Assembly: GCA_965199805.1 (NCBI GenBank)
Contig: CBDATO010000001.1
Coordinates: 2,852,001 to 2,916,000 of the forward strand
DNA from: DATAZK01 sp965199805
GTDB lineage: Bacteria > Actinomycetota > Actinomycetes > Frankiales > Frankiaceae
Length of the DNA: 64,000 nucleotides
Direction of reading: 5' to 3'
The notes under the pieces: model-generated
The model's database searches: none
Told to the model about the DNA's origin: nothing
The model's input: only the letters and a program-made list of their open reading frames with translations
Program-made: the position numbers and the translations under genes
Part shown: positions 44,463 through 55,200 of the stretch, piece by piece
Position numbering within the stretch: the first letter of the stretch is position 1
Layout: each line of letters opens with the position of its first letter

Positions 44463-45746
44463 AGCACCGGCCGTGGTCGGCCCGGTCGCGTCGGATGCGA
44501 CGGTGTCCCGCACCATCACCGGCCTGGCCGTCGATGCTGACCGGGTGCTGGCGGCGATCGCCAAGGCCCGGGCGACGGTCCGGACCCGGGTTTGGAAAGC
44601 CGCCGGCCGGTATGCGCCGAACGTCGGCGGCACGGTCACTGTCGATCTGGATGCCACCCTGGTGACCGCACATTTAGATAAGGAAGGTGCCACTGCGACG
44701 TTCAAGATGGGCTTCCGGTCACCATCCGCTGTTCGGCTTCGTCGACCACGGCGACGGCGGCACCGGTGAGATGGGCGCCGGCCTGCTGCGCGAGGGGCGG
44801 GCCGGGTCGAACACCGCCGCCGACCACATCACGGTCGTGCGTCAGGCGCTGGCGCAGCTGCCCGGGATCAGCCGGAGCCGGCCGGGCCGCAAAGTCCTCG
44901 TCCGGACCGACGGCGCCGGCGGCACCCACGCCTTCCTGCACTGGCTATCGGCCCGTGGCCTGGGCTTCACCGTTGGGTGGACGCTCGCCGCCGGCGACGA
45001 GCAGCTCATCCGCCGGCTGCCGGCGGCAGCCTGGACCCCGGCCTACGACTCGGCCGGCGGTCTGCGGGACGGGGCGCACGTCGCCGAACTCACCGGCCTT
45101 CAACCTTTCGCGGTGACCGAAGGGCATGCGGATCATCATCCGCTCGGAGCGGCCTCACCCGATGCCCAGCTACGGATCACCGACATCGACGGCAACCGCA
45201 TCACCGCCTTCGCGACCAACACCGCAACCGGGCAGCTCGCCGACCTCGAACTCCGACACCGTCGCCGAGCCCGCTGCGAAGACCGCATCCGACAGGCAAA
45301 GGACTGCGGCCCGACCAACCTTCCGCTCCAAGGCATGAACCAAAACCGGATCTGGCTCGCCGTCGTTGGTCTCGCCGTCGACCTCATCGCCTGGACCCAA
45401 ATGCTGGCCTTCACCGAACACCAGGCCCGCCGCTGGGAACACAAATGCCTGCGGCACCGGCTGTTCACGGCCGCCGGACGCATCACCCGGCACGCCCGCC
45501 GCACCATCCTGCACCTACCCGCAGGGTCATCGCCGGAGCCGACTTATCCAGACCGGATTCACCCGGCATCGCTGCCGCAACCGGCTGACCAGCCGGCCAG
45601 CGCCGCCCTTCGACCCAAAAGACCACCGCAGGAACGGCGCCATCCGGACGCACCGGGCGAACGCCTACGTCCAGAACCAAATGACGCCCCGAAGACGCTC
45701 ACCGCACGCCAATCTGGACCACCCAGCCGACGCGTACACATCCGGG
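44463..45746 (+). mobile_element. IS1380-family element, copy 2, 5'-truncated and frameshifted
   Basis: Related to copy 1. The transposase lacks its first about 110 residues, begins at a GPVASDATVSRTI-like segment, and shifts frame near 44709 (KMGF continuing as GHHPLFGFVDHG). A divergent patch occurs near 45110. The right end is ATCCGGG followed by CTAG, the same end and flank as copy 1, so this boundary is exact while the left one is a deletion junction. Confidence 0.8.
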
Positions 45747-45915
45747 CTAGCCGCGTAGAAGCCGCAAGGCCCAACGAAGTCCAACAACCGACGCTATACG
45801 GTCCGCCGCACGGATACGATACCCTCGGGCACCTTGTCAAGGCCGCTGCAGCACTTGCGAACTGTCGGCGCCGAGGGTAGGTTGCCCATCAACTCGACCT
45901 ATTTAGGGATGTCCA

Positions 45916-47175
45916 ATGGCAAACACGCTTAGGGATTCTGGCAGCATGACTGACCGGGTGGACGAAGGGCCAGGTGGCCCGCTCATCCCTGACCCGGCCG
46001 CCCGGGATCGCAAGTACAACTTTATTTCGGCGGATGATCACTTAGTCGAGCCGCGCAATACATTTGAGGGCCGTGTCTCCCGCAAGTATATCCACGCAGC
46101 CCCAAAAATCGTCGAGGACGATCTCGGTATGGAACATTGGTTGGTGGATGGGCAGCGCATCGATAATTTGGGTGGTAACGCCCACATAAGTTGGGCGCCG
46201 GAACATCGCACGAACAGCCCAGTGAGATTTGACCAAATTCGCCCAGGCACTTTCGACGTTCACGCACGCGTGCGCGACATGGACATCGCTGGTGTGCTTG
46301 CGTCCCTATGCTTCCCATCCGGAGTATGGGGTTTTGCTGGACAACGATTTGGCAAGTTTCGTGACCTGGACGCTGGCTTAGAGGTAATGCGAGCGTACAA
46401 TCGTTGGATGATCGAGGAATGGTCAGGCTCATATCCGGACCGCCTAATTCCCAATCAGGTAACTTGGCTCCTGGATCCGAATATCGCGGCCAGTGAGGTG
46501 CGTAAGAACGCCGAATTCGGGTTTAAATCCGTGAGCTTCACGGAGAATCCGGAGAAGCTTGGGTTGCCGTCCATCTACAGCGCTGAGTGGGATCCCTTCT
46601 TTCACGCGTGTGAAGACACCGGAACGGTGCTTAACCTGCACGTTGGATCGTCCTCCCAGACATTGGTGCCGTCGACCGAGTCACCCCTAGAGGCATTGGT
46701 TACCCTATTTCCGCTGAATTCGCTGATGGCCACCGTCGACTGGCTATACGCTAAAATTCCGGTGCGCTTTCCGGGGTTGAAGATTGCAATGACGGAAAGT
46801 GGTGTTGGATGGTTGTCGATGCTGCTCGATCGACTTTCATACGTGGGAAGCAAGTTCCACAAAGACAACTTTGGCTCAATGGGGTCTGTATGGCAGGAAA
46901 AAGACGGGTTGACGGCCCTTGAGGCTTTGCACCAATCTTTCTGGTTTAGTTGCTTTTGGGATCCGAGCGCTTTCAAACTCGACACGTTGCCGACTGACCG
47001 GGTCATGTTCGAGATGGATTATCCGCATAGCGATTCGACGTGGCCTGACACACATGAGGTGATGGAGATTCACTTACGCGATTACTCACCGGAAGATGCC
47101 GAGCGTATGACTTTCCGTAACGCGTCAGCGCTTTACCGTCACTCAGTGGACCACCTCCTTGATCCATCGATCTAA
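45916..47175 (+). CDS. Amidohydrolase family protein (amidohydrolase_2 type)
   Basis: 419-aa TIM-barrel metal-dependent hydrolase or decarboxylase-like protein. Landmarks are FISADDHLVEPRNTFEGRV (the D-x-H replacing H-x-H), VRDMDIAGVLASLCFPSGVW, VLNLHVGSSSQTLVPST, and near the C-terminus FEMDYPHSDSTWPDTHEVM. This subgroup is common in actinobacterial catabolic clusters for aromatic or steroid-like acids. The start may be 45916 (AGGGA upstream) or 45946. Codon use is noticeably less GC-biased than in the left half of the window, suggesting a different origin. Confidence 0.87.
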   Translation: MANTLRDSGSMTDRVDEGPGGPLIPDPAARDRKYNFISADDHLVEPRNTFEGRVSRKYIHAAPKIVEDDLGMEHWLVDGQRIDNLGGNAHISWAPEHRTNSPVRFDQIRPGTFDVHARVRDMDIAGVLASLCFPSGVWGFAGQRFGKFRDLDAGLEVMRAYNRWMIEEWSGSYPDRLIPNQVTWLLDPNIAASEVRKNAEFGFKSVSFTENPEKLGLPSIYSAEWDPFFHACEDTGTVLNLHVGSSSQTLVPSTESPLEALVTLFPLNSLMATVDWLYAKIPVRFPGLKIAMTESGVGWLSMLLDRLSYVGSKFHKDNFGSMGSVWQEKDGLTALEALHQSFWFSCFWDPSAFKLDTLPTDRVMFEMDYPHSDSTWPDTHEVMEIHLRDYSPEDAERMTFRNASALYRHSVDHLLDPSI

Positions 47176-48138
47176 CGCGTAGGAGCGGTACGGTCTGATG
47201 TCCACCGTGTGATCATTTGAGCTGATTGATCGTGTTATCCAACGGTGGTGATGTGCCGCACCTTCGCTATCGCGGTATGAGGTCCATGGTGATGATTCAC
47301 GTGTGGCTTGGCGAGGCGGCTCGCTGTGCGGTTTCGCTGTTGTGGCGGCGGCATAGTGCCATCCGTCGGCGAGCGTTCGAAGGAATAGCTTGTTGTTCCT
47401 TCATTTGTAAGCAGCAGTGTCTTGGTCGACTGGAGCTTGGGTCGGGACAGCGCAGCGGAATACTTAGCAGGTGATGCAGCCCCTAGGTTAGCGGATGATT
47501 CCCGTCAAATGAGGCCTTCGGCGGTGCGCCGTTCCAGTAGGCGTGCGTGGCTGGATGGTGACGAATTCCAGACGCTAGCACCGATGCAGTGGGCGCTGTT
47601 GACGGCTCGGTCACCGTTGCGGCTATGCCGCTGTAGGCAGATGGGGATGCTTGCGTCACGCAGCTGGTGTTCCCCGTTAAACTCGAGAAAACGGCTATGT
47701 TCGTTTTGGTTCCTCTATCGATCCGGTGATTTTTAGCCGTCTCATCATGCTGCGGACTATGAAATAGTTAATATCCTGCGCCGGTCGTGCTCGTGTGGGG
47801 CCGCTTGACGCGCGGTGCATCATCGATGCGATCTTGCCATTGGTCCTCGCGCGGCGCTCATATCAATGACTAGGCGCTGGCGCTGACCATAGGCCAGCAG
47901 CGAGCTACTCCCCAAACTCGTTCGTGCGCCAGCGCAACAAGCTTCGGCTGATACGCGGGTGCTCGCTGGATTCCTCGTCGATGATCGCGGTACGGACCAG
48001 CGGTCTGGCAGCTCGTGAATGAACAGAAGGGCGGCGGAAAACTTGTTGTCGATTCCGCCCCTCGCAGAAGCGCAACCCACGAACGGCGGAATGAGCGTGT
48101 TAAGAACGATGACCAGTCCTCGAGGCGAGTAGCAAGCT
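47176..48138. other. Unassigned 0.96-kb gap
   Basis: I find only short, low-complexity open frames on both strands and no recognisable motif. It separates two intact genes of similar base composition and may hold decayed sequence plus the promoter of the thioesterase. Confidence 0.4.
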
Positions 48139-48936
48139 ATGCATGATGTCTTAAACGCGCTCTACCTTCCCGATGGGGATGGTTTCGTTGGAACGATCTT
48201 GACGCAGGGTCCTTGGCATGTAGAACACCAGCACGGTGGGCCAGTTGCTGCCCTGATCGCTCGGTGCGTGCAGGCGGTGCCCACTCTGGCCGACATGGAG
48301 ATAAAACGATTTACCTTTGATCTAATTCGTCCGGTCCCAGTTATGCAGCGGCTAGACATTGACACGCGCGTGTTGAGGCAGGGCAAGAAAGTTCAGTTGA
48401 TCGAGGCCAATCTGCGAGTTGGCGATCTTGACTATGTTCGATGTACCGCCCTGCGACTGCGCGTCGAGGACCTCAGGTCGACGCACCAGGTGCCGCAATC
48501 GGATGCGGTTGACGCGCGAATCCCCGCGGTCGGGTCGTTTGAGCCAGTGAATCGCGATTTCTCTGATGCACCATTTCTGCGCGCCGTCGACATCATACGC
48601 TTTCAGATTCGAGACTCCGATAAAGCTAGACTAGGTTACTGGACCAATCTCACAGTTCCCCTAGTCGCGGGCGAGACGACAACACCTCTGTCCCGACTGT
48701 GCCTGGCCGCTGACTTGACTAACTGCATTGGTATTCCCGTCGACGAAATGGAGATTGCAGCCATCAACGCTGACATCACGGTGCAGGTTGTCCGACCGCC
48801 CGTCGGGGAATTGGTAGCTCTCGTGGGCGATACACAAGTTGCGATGAGCGCCGGAATCGCCACGTCAGTGGCCGCACTTCATGACCGGCAGGGGGTCTGT
48901 GGTACGGCCTTAACCTCTCAGCTCATACAGACTTGA
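48139..48936 (+). CDS. TesB-like acyl-CoA thioesterase (double hotdog, 4HBT_3 type)
   Basis: 265-aa protein with two hotdog repeats. The first contains GDGFVGTILTQGPWHVEHQH and GGPVAALIARCVQ; the second begins near residue 150 and contains YWTNLTVPLVAGETTTPLSR and LCLAADLTNCIGIP. It presumably hydrolyses acyl-CoAs. Base composition matches the amidohydrolase upstream, and the pair may derive from one catabolic island. Confidence 0.83.
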   Translation: MHDVLNALYLPDGDGFVGTILTQGPWHVEHQHGGPVAALIARCVQAVPTLADMEIKRFTFDLIRPVPVMQRLDIDTRVLRQGKKVQLIEANLRVGDLDYVRCTALRLRVEDLRSTHQVPQSDAVDARIPAVGSFEPVNRDFSDAPFLRAVDIIRFQIRDSDKARLGYWTNLTVPLVAGETTTPLSRLCLAADLTNCIGIPVDEMEIAAINADITVQVVRPPVGELVALVGDTQVAMSAGIATSVAALHDRQGVCGTALTSQLIQT

Positions 48937-49292
48937 GACGGTCCGGTCGACGTTGCACGTCCACAACCTGGACTACGCGCACTCGTTTCGCAGGCTGCGG
49001 TTGAGACGCCCGACTCTGGCCGCCCGTCCACAGCCAACCAGGCTGAATGGGGCGCTGCTTGATCTGCTGGGTGGAGCATTGTCGGTTCATCTGGATTGGG
49101 GGCGCGGATTCCAGCCATCGTCGCGGCATGAGCTGCCGGCTGGACGGTAGCAGCGATCAGCGGATGAGTGTCGCCGCCGTGTCGCTGACCGGTGTATGGC
49201 TTGTCCAGGGGACTGCTGCGATGGCGGCGACGAGGGCGAGCGGAGCCGCCCAGGACTTGCGGGCCGCCTTGTCGGATCAGCAGTTTGTCGAG
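48937..49292. other. Unassigned gap
   Basis: Short frames only; nothing supported. Confidence 0.4.
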
Positions 49293-49717
49293 TTACCGAA
49301 AGGCTTCGTCCTTGCGTGCCAGGGCGAGGATGTCCGTTGCGGTGCGTTCGCCGTTCCAGTGACCTGGGGGTAGTGCGCTGTCGGCGGTGAATGTGTCGTC
49401 GAGTAGGCCGACTACGATGCTGATGCAGCTGTAAACGGTAGCGACGCTGTTGTCTGCCGACGCGGGCTGCACCCGCTCAAGCAGGCTGCCAGCGGCGGCG
49501 CTGTCGCCGGCCAAGACAGCGGCGACGACTCGTTGGAGGTGTCGACCGCGATCTGCCGGGTCACGCCGACCGGGCTGAACAGTTCAAAGTTGCGTCGTTC
49601 GACGGCCCGGTTCAACGCGGCCTGAAGCGTCTGCATGTCGGGAAGGTCGTCGCCGGATAAATCGACGCCGTCTTCGGCAAGCAGCAGCGCCAACTCGGGC
49701 ATCATCTCGTCGGCCAT
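49293..49717 (-). pseudogene. Hypothetical protein with one frameshift (5' end duplicated at right edge)
   Basis: From ATG 49717 the protein starts MADEMMPELALLLAEDGVDL and continues through LQAALNRAVERRNFELFSPV. The frame breaks near 49525 by an apparent 1-base loss and resumes as VVAAVLAGDSAAAGSLLERV, then ALPPGHWNGERTATDILALA to the stop. About 142 aa if repaired. I do not recognise the family. Its first part is repeated in inverted orientation at 63774-64000. Confidence 0.55.
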
Positions 49718-49821
49718 GCCGGGCTTGTGCTCGACGTGGGCAGTCCCGCGGCTGGTTCCGGGCCGCATAGCCGCATGCCTGCCATGCCCTCCTTCATCGC
49801 CAACCCGGTATGTCAGTTGAT
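49595..49821 (-). repeat. 227-bp inverted repeat, left copy
   Basis: It matches 63774-64000 in opposite orientation over 227 bp with no mismatch noticed; the match ends abruptly after AGTTGAT and continues past the right window edge. The copies lie 14 kb apart. Confidence 0.85.
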
Positions 49822-49875
49822 CGGCTCCGAGCGAATTGACCGAACAGCGTGGCAGGCGTTGCCCAGTCAAGGGTC

Positions 49876-50360
49876 GCGCGGAGCGACGCCCGCAAGGGAA
49901 GCGAACGCCGCTTCGCTGCGTACTCGTCCTTGGTGAGACCAGCTGATCAGCCAGCTGTGCTGCCACGACTGGCCCGACGCCGGGTTCAGCAAGCAGCGCC
50001 GGCCCCGCCAGGTGCTGCCTGATCAGCTGGAGCAGCTGCGGATCGAGCTCAGCCAGCGGCGCCGACAGGAAACGCATCCGTGCCGCCAGCGACTGCCGGT
50101 GAACACCGACAGACGATGCTCAACCGGTACCGTCGGCTCGGACTGCAGCTACTCGATCGGGTCAGCTGAACAGCCAGCGATCGGCCGCGCAGCTGAGCTC
50201 GCAACCGCTCGGGTGCGACCACAACGAGACTGTAAGCTCGTCGACGGCTTCGGTGCGGCTGACCAGCACACTTCCCCGGCAGGCGAAGACCATGCGCAGA
50301 ACCTCGCGCAGGCCACCGGCGCGGGAAGCACCCCTGCTCATCGCGAGAAAGCGCGTTGAT
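49876..50360 (-). pseudogene. IS110-family transposase fragment
   Basis: The minus strand shows the middle and start of the C-terminal domain of an IS110 transposase in shifting frames: RAGGLREVLRMVFACRGSVL, APERLRAQLRGRSLAVQL, and LAGPALLAEPGVGPVVAAQL (the transposase_20 helix-hairpin region). Both termini are missing. About 340 bp are nearly identical to 57695-58040. Confidence 0.8.
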
Positions 50361-50410
50361 GGCGCTCTCTGAAAGTCCTCAGGGTTGCTCGGCGGGTCCA
50401 GCAGTCGTCG

Positions 50411-51472
50411 CTACACAGCCACTCCCGGAAGGCTAGCGAACAAGTCGTGAGGGGTCTGCCAGCCGAGGGTCTTGTGGAACCGGCGGTTCAGTTTGTCGCC
50501 CATGCGCAGCAGGTCGACGGCGTCGTGAACCCGTAGGTCTGAGCCTTTCGGGGAGTAGTCACGCAGCAGCCCGTTCATGTTCTCGTTGCTCGGCCGCTCC
50601 CATGGCCGTCCGGGGTCGCAGAAGAAGACCGGCATGCCGACGGACCTCGCAACTGCGTGATGGTGGCATATCTCGCTTCCCTGGTCCCAGGTGAGCGAAC
50701 GCCGCAGCGACGGGCGGCAGCGCGTCGATGGTGGCGATCAGCTGGTCGCGTACGGCGCCCGCGCGTGAGTCGCCATCCAGGTGCAGCAAAATCGTGTACC
50801 TGGTGGTGCGTCCGACGAGCGTGGCGATCGCGGACCCGTCGTAGGACCCGATGATGCAGTCACCCTCCCAATGCCCGGGCTCGACTCGCTCGAGCACGTG
50901 CGCGGGACGCTGACTGGTGGGCGTGATCGACGGCCGGCGCTGACCACCACGGCGCCGCGGCCGGCGGTAAGGGCGTCCGGTACGGAGCACGGCACCGGCG
51001 TACCGCCCCGGCCCGGCATCAGCCTCCATACGCCGCATCTTCGGCCGGGGCCGTCGTGCCCGCATCTTCGCGTGCGCCGCGAACGGCTCGTAGCTGCCGT
51101 CGTCGCCGCGGTTGCGGGCAAGCTCCCGCGCCACCGTCGATACCGCCCGGGCAAGCTCGCCGACGATCGTGCAGGCCGACTTGCCGGACCGCACGCCATC
51201 AACGATCTGCATCCGCTCTGCCTCGCTCAGATGTTGGCCGGACTCGACGACCGGCTATAGCGGCCGATGACGGGCTCGATCACGCGGACGCCGGTAGCTC
51301 GCACGATCCGGCCGCCGTTCTTCCACCAGTGCCCGGTCTTGCGGTCGATCCCAAGACGGCGACACGCCTCCGAGATCGACAAGCCCTGCTCGAGCAGCCG
51401 GCCGAAGCTCCGCTGCTTGTCCACCATCGCCGGCCGCCCCGGACGGCCGCTTGATCCAGATCGCATGCCCAC
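50411..51472 (-). pseudogene. IS30-family transposase, frameshifted
   Basis: Three consecutive minus-strand frames together encode an IS30 transposase: an N-terminal HTH (LLEQGLSISEACRRLGIDRK), then MQIVDGVRSGKSACTIVGEL and the catalytic HVLERVEPGHWEGDCIIGSY, then MPVFFCDPGRPWERPSNENM with RRFHKTLGWQTPHDLFA. Frame breaks lie near 51220 and 50640. It is a different lineage from the IS30 at 58.4-59.8 kb. Confidence 0.85.
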
Positions 51473-51613
51473 CTGTTACCTCAAATGTAGCGACGGACAG
51501 TGGAACCCGCCCTCACTGGAATTCCCACCCGTGTGGCTCCACCGAGACGGGTGGGGCCCTTCAAGGCTGACGGTCTCTGACCACACGCCAACTCGAAGGG
51601 GCCTTGCTTCCAT

Positions 51614-52957
51614 GCTCACACGGAAGGAAGACGTGAACGCGCATGCGGCTGTCCCGCCAGGGCTGGACGATCCTCCGCGATCGCCCGGCACCTGGGTCGT
51701 GACCGAGAAAGACCATCCAGACGTATCTGTCCGGCGACCGCACCGCCGGGGCCGCAAGGCACCGGAGGACGGGGACGCGTTCGCCCCGTTCGTCGACTAT
51801 GTCCGAGCCCGGCTGACCCAAAACCCGCACCTATGGGCCGTCACCCTGCTCGATGAGCTGCAGCCGTTGGGGTCCGACCGGTCGTATGCCACGCTGACCC
51901 GCCAGATCCGCACCCGCCGGCTGCGGCCGCACTGCGAACCCTGCCACCCCGCCAGGCAGCGGCCCGTGGCGGTGATCGAGCACCCGCCGGGTGAGAAAAC
52001 CCAGTTGGACTGGCTCGAGCTGCCCGACCCACCCGTCGGCTGGGGATGGAGCGGCAAGAAAGCGTTCCTGCTGGTCGATGCACTGTCGCATTCCGGTCGG
52101 TGGCGCGGCCAGCTGTGTGAAGGCACCGACCTCGCCCAGCTGGTCGCCGCTCTCGACGCGGTGACCCGCCAGCTCGGCGGGCTGACCCTGATCTGGCGGT
52201 TCGACCGGATGGCGACCGTGGTAGCACCGAACACCGGCCGGATCATCGCGTCGTTCGCCGGTGTCGCCAGACATTACGGGTGCAGGTCGCGCTCTGCCCA
52301 CCCCGGTGCCGTAACCGCAAAGGCGTCGACGAGAAAGCCAACCATGTCGCCGCCCAACGCTTCTGGCGGACCTTGTCCGACGACGTGACCGTCGAGCAGA
52401 CCCACACCGCGCTCGATGTCTGGTGCCAGCGCCGCGGTGACCTGCGGACGCGGGCTGACGGCGCGAGCGGCAAGTTCACCGTGGCCACCCTCGCTGCCGC
52501 CGAGCCGCTGCGCCCAACCGGACGGACCTACACAGCCGGATTAGTCGTGCAGCGCATGGTGTCGGCCCGAGCGTTGGTCGCCTACGACGGCAACTTTTAC
52601 TCCGTGCCATCGGAGCTGGCCCGCACCGCGGTCACCCTCGCCCGTCGGCTCGGCGCCGCGACATCGACATCGTCGCCGGCGGCCCGACCGGCAACAAGGT
52701 GGTGCTCGCCCGCCACCCTCACCCCGGCCGGTGCCGGTGCACTGATCCGCACCGGCAGCCATGTCACCGCCCTGAACGCCGCCGCGATGGCCGCCTCGAC
52801 CCCGGCATTTCCGCACCGCCGCAAACAACGCATCCCACCCGGACCCCAAGCTGCGCGACCGCCCTCACCACTCCACCCGCCGAGACCACCGGCTCCGCTG
52901 TCATCATCGACCTGTTCCGCTATACCGCCGCCGCAGCCGGGAGGAACAGTCTCACAT
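51614..52957 (+). pseudogene. IS21-family istA relic
   Basis: From ATG 51614 (MLTRKEDVNAHA) the frame is scrambled for about 35 codons, then reads true IstA sequence: FAPFVDYVRARLTQNPHLWA, AVIEHPPGEKTQLDWLELPD, TLIWRFDRMATVVAPNTGRI. It shifts near 52290 to KANHVAAQRFWRTLSDDVTV and again near 52690. It is only distantly related to the intact IstA at 40.6 kb. A short istB start (MTSSKMPPIPQ) follows at about 52957. Confidence 0.82.
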
Positions 52958-53259
52958 GACCAGCAGCAAAATGCCGCCGATCCCGCAAGCCAGCAACGGC
53001 ACTTGCGCCTGAAGAGTACCGCGGTAATCCCCCAACCCCCAAATCAGATCGACAACCGGCGGTGCCGTACATCCAGAGGCGGACGGCTTTTCAATTTGAC
53101 GCCGCCCATCACCGGAAGGCAACGTGTCGAATGGGCTTTCAACGGGTTCAAGGGCCGGCGCACGATCGCTGCCGCTACGGCATCACGCCGTCGACTGGCG
53201 CCGCGGAGCCGTACCTCGCAGCCATCCTCATCTGGCTATGCACCACATAAGAGTTGCAC
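52958..53259. other. Degenerate sequence between istA relic and thiolase
   Basis: It contains the first residues of an istB-like frame, then an unassigned forward stretch with TGRQRVEWAFNGFKGRRTIA that looks protein-coding but is broken. It ends one base before the thiolase stop codon, so a rearrangement joined element debris to the thiolase 3' end. Confidence 0.4.
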
Positions 53260-54471
53260 CTACTTGAGGCGCTCGATGACCATGGCCATGCCCTGGCCGC
53301 CACCGACGCACATGCTCTCGAGCCCGATGGTGCCGCCGGTCGAGCGCAGACCGTTGAGCAGCGTGGTCATGATGCGGGCGCCGGTCATGCCGAACGGGTG
53401 ACCCAGGGCGATCGCGCCACCGTGGACGTTGAGCTTGTCCTCGGGGATCTCGAGGTGGCGCATCGACGGGACGACCTGGGCGGCGAAGGCCTCGTTGATC
53501 TCGACGAGGTCGACGTCGTTGATGCTCATGCCGGCCCGCTTGAGCGCCTGGCGGCACGCCTCGACCGGGCCGAGGCCCATGATCTCCGGGTCGAGCGCGG
53601 TGACGCCCGAGGAGATGATGCGGGCGAGCGGGGTGATGCCGAGTTCACGGGCACGGGTGTCGCTCATGACGACGACCGCGGCGGCGCCGTCGTTCAGCGG
53701 GCAGGCGTTGCCGGCGGTGACGGTGCCGTCGGGACGGAAGACCGGCTTGAGGCCGGCGAGCTTCTCGGCGGTGGTGCCGGCGCGCGGGCAGTCGTCGGTG
53801 TCGATGATGCGACCGTCGGGCAGCGTCAGCGGGGTGATCTCCCGCTTGAAGAAGCCGCTGGCCTGAGCGGCCTCGGCGCGCTGCTGCGACAGGGCGGCCC
53901 AGTAGTCCTGGTCCTCGCGCGAGACGTTCTCCAGCTGGGCGACGTTCTCCGCGGTCTGGCCCATGGCGATGTAGTTGTCAGGAAGGCCGTTGGTCGGGCT
54001 CCAGACGTCGACCCCACCGAGCTCACGGTCCTTCGAGCGCTGCTCGGAGTCGGCGAAGCGCGGGTTGTGCGAGCCCGGCGCACCGTCGGCGCGGCCGACG
54101 CCGAAGCGGCTGACGGCCTCGACACCACCGGCGATGAACGCGTCACCCTCGCCGGCCTTGATGGCGTGGGCGGCGATGCGGATCGAGGCGAGCGAGGAGG
54201 AGCAGTAGCGGTTGATGGTCAGACCGGGCACCTGCGGCAGGTTCGCCAGCAGGCCCACCACGCGCGCGATGTTGTAGCCCTGCTCGCCGGCCGGCTGCGC
54301 CGTGCCGAGGATCAGGTCGTCGACGGTGTTGCCGTCGAGCTCGGGGACCTGCCGGAGGGCGGCCTCGACGATGGTGGCGGCCATGTCGTCGGGACGGAGG
54401 TCGACCAGGCTGCCCTTGGCCGCACGGCCGATCGGGCTGCGGGCGGCGGCGACGATGACGGCTTCAGGCAT
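53260..54471 (-). CDS. Acetyl-CoA acetyltransferase / thiolase
   Basis: 403-aa thiolase that cleaves 3-ketoacyl-CoA or condenses acyl-CoAs. The active-site Cys90 lies in TINRYCSSSLASIR, the catalytic His in NVHGGAIALGHPFGMTGAR, and the second Cys in GLESMCVGGGQGMAMV. I chose ATG 54471 behind GAGGAG; an earlier start at 54498 would overlap the operator-side leader. It is intact and fully GC-rich, unlike the relics around it. A strong palindrome lies about 30-50 bp upstream. Confidence 0.93.
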   Translation of the reverse strand: MPEAVIVAAARSPIGRAAKGSLVDLRPDDMAATIVEAALRQVPELDGNTVDDLILGTAQPAGEQGYNIARVVGLLANLPQVPGLTINRYCSSSLASIRIAAHAIKAGEGDAFIAGGVEAVSRFGVGRADGAPGSHNPRFADSEQRSKDRELGGVDVWSPTNGLPDNYIAMGQTAENVAQLENVSREDQDYWAALSQQRAEAAQASGFFKREITPLTLPDGRIIDTDDCPRAGTTAEKLAGLKPVFRPDGTVTAGNACPLNDGAAAVVVMSDTRARELGITPLARIISSGVTALDPEIMGLGPVEACRQALKRAGMSINDVDLVEINEAFAAQVVPSMRHLEIPEDKLNVHGGAIALGHPFGMTGARIMTTLLNGLRSTGGTIGLESMCVGGGQGMAMVIERLK

Positions 54472-54501
54472 CTTGAGCTCCTCGATGACGACTTCCACAA
54501 G

Positions 54502-54519
54502 ACCAAGCGACTGCTTGGT
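54502..54519. promoter_or_regulatory. TetR-type palindromic operator upstream of thiolase
   Basis: ACCAAGC-GACT-GCTTGGT has perfect 7-bp arms. Palindromes with CCAAGC arms are typical of TetR-family repressors of fatty-acid and CoA-thioester catabolism in actinobacteria. The regulator is not in the window. Confidence 0.6.
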
Positions 54520-54713
54520 TGAGCCTACGAGTAAGCCGCCCTAGGGTCAAAGCCCGTTCTCTCGCTAGATCGACAGTGCGGACGCCAGGTAGCTCAGTCC
54601 GGTCTCCAACGTTGGGACGTGCCGGAACCATCAGACGGTCATGTGCCCGCAAGCGTGGAGGGACAGGCGTAAGGAGGGAGTGCCCACGCTTTTTCGGACA
54701 GCCTGCTGTTTCT

Positions 54714-55015
54714 AAAAAGTAGTGGGTACGCTGGCTTTCTTCAAGCCGCGTCGGGTTGTTTGTGTGGCGGGGTAGTCGTTTTCGGCTTGTGTTGGTGTGC
54801 GGCAGCCGAGGCTGGAGTGGATCCGTTGCCGGTCATAGATGATGTCAACGTACTCGAATATGGTAGCGCGCCTTCCCGGGTGTGGGGAATGCGTACGGTA
54901 CGACGAGTTTGTTCTTCAACGCGGCGAAGAATAACTCGGCGGCCCCTTGGTCCTAGCAGACTCCGGTGCGGCCCATGGCGCCGAGCATGTTGTGGTCGGC
55001 CAATTGCGCGGAACG
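54714..55015 (-). pseudogene. IS3-family OrfB C-terminal relic
   Basis: The minus strand reads SAQLADHNMLGAMGRTGVC, an in-frame stop where Trp is expected, then DQGAAELFFAALKNKLVVPY, a frameshift, and IYDRQRIHSSLGCRTPTQAE to a TAG at 54714. This is the end of an IS3 integrase core. Similar tails recur at 61.14-61.24 and 61.74-61.86 kb. Confidence 0.75.
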
Positions 55016-55027
55016 GTATTAACGGGT

Positions 55028-55200
55028 CTCAACCGATCGTCGCAACACTGGCCTGTTGTAAGGACAGTAACTGCGCGTTGAGCGCTTCGGCCGGCGTCTT
55101 GCAGCCGAGGACCTTTCGTGGCCGACTGTTCAGGGCTGCGGCGACGGCTTCGATCTCTTCGGCGCTCCAGCGAGCGAGGTCGGTGCTTTGGGGAAGTACT
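55028..55200 (-). pseudogene. IS30 C-terminal relic
   Basis: It encodes STDLARWSAEEIEAVAAALN and SRPRKVLGCKTPAEALNAQL, then the stop inside the IS tip CTCAACCGATCGTCGCAACA. This is nearly the same sequence as the end of the IS30 at 58381. Only about 50 codons remain. Confidence 0.75.

Noticed and set aside
47226..48080. Short frames in the gap between amidohydrolase and thioesterase
   Set aside because: Low-complexity Arg/Ser-rich translations on both strands with no motif or ribosome site.
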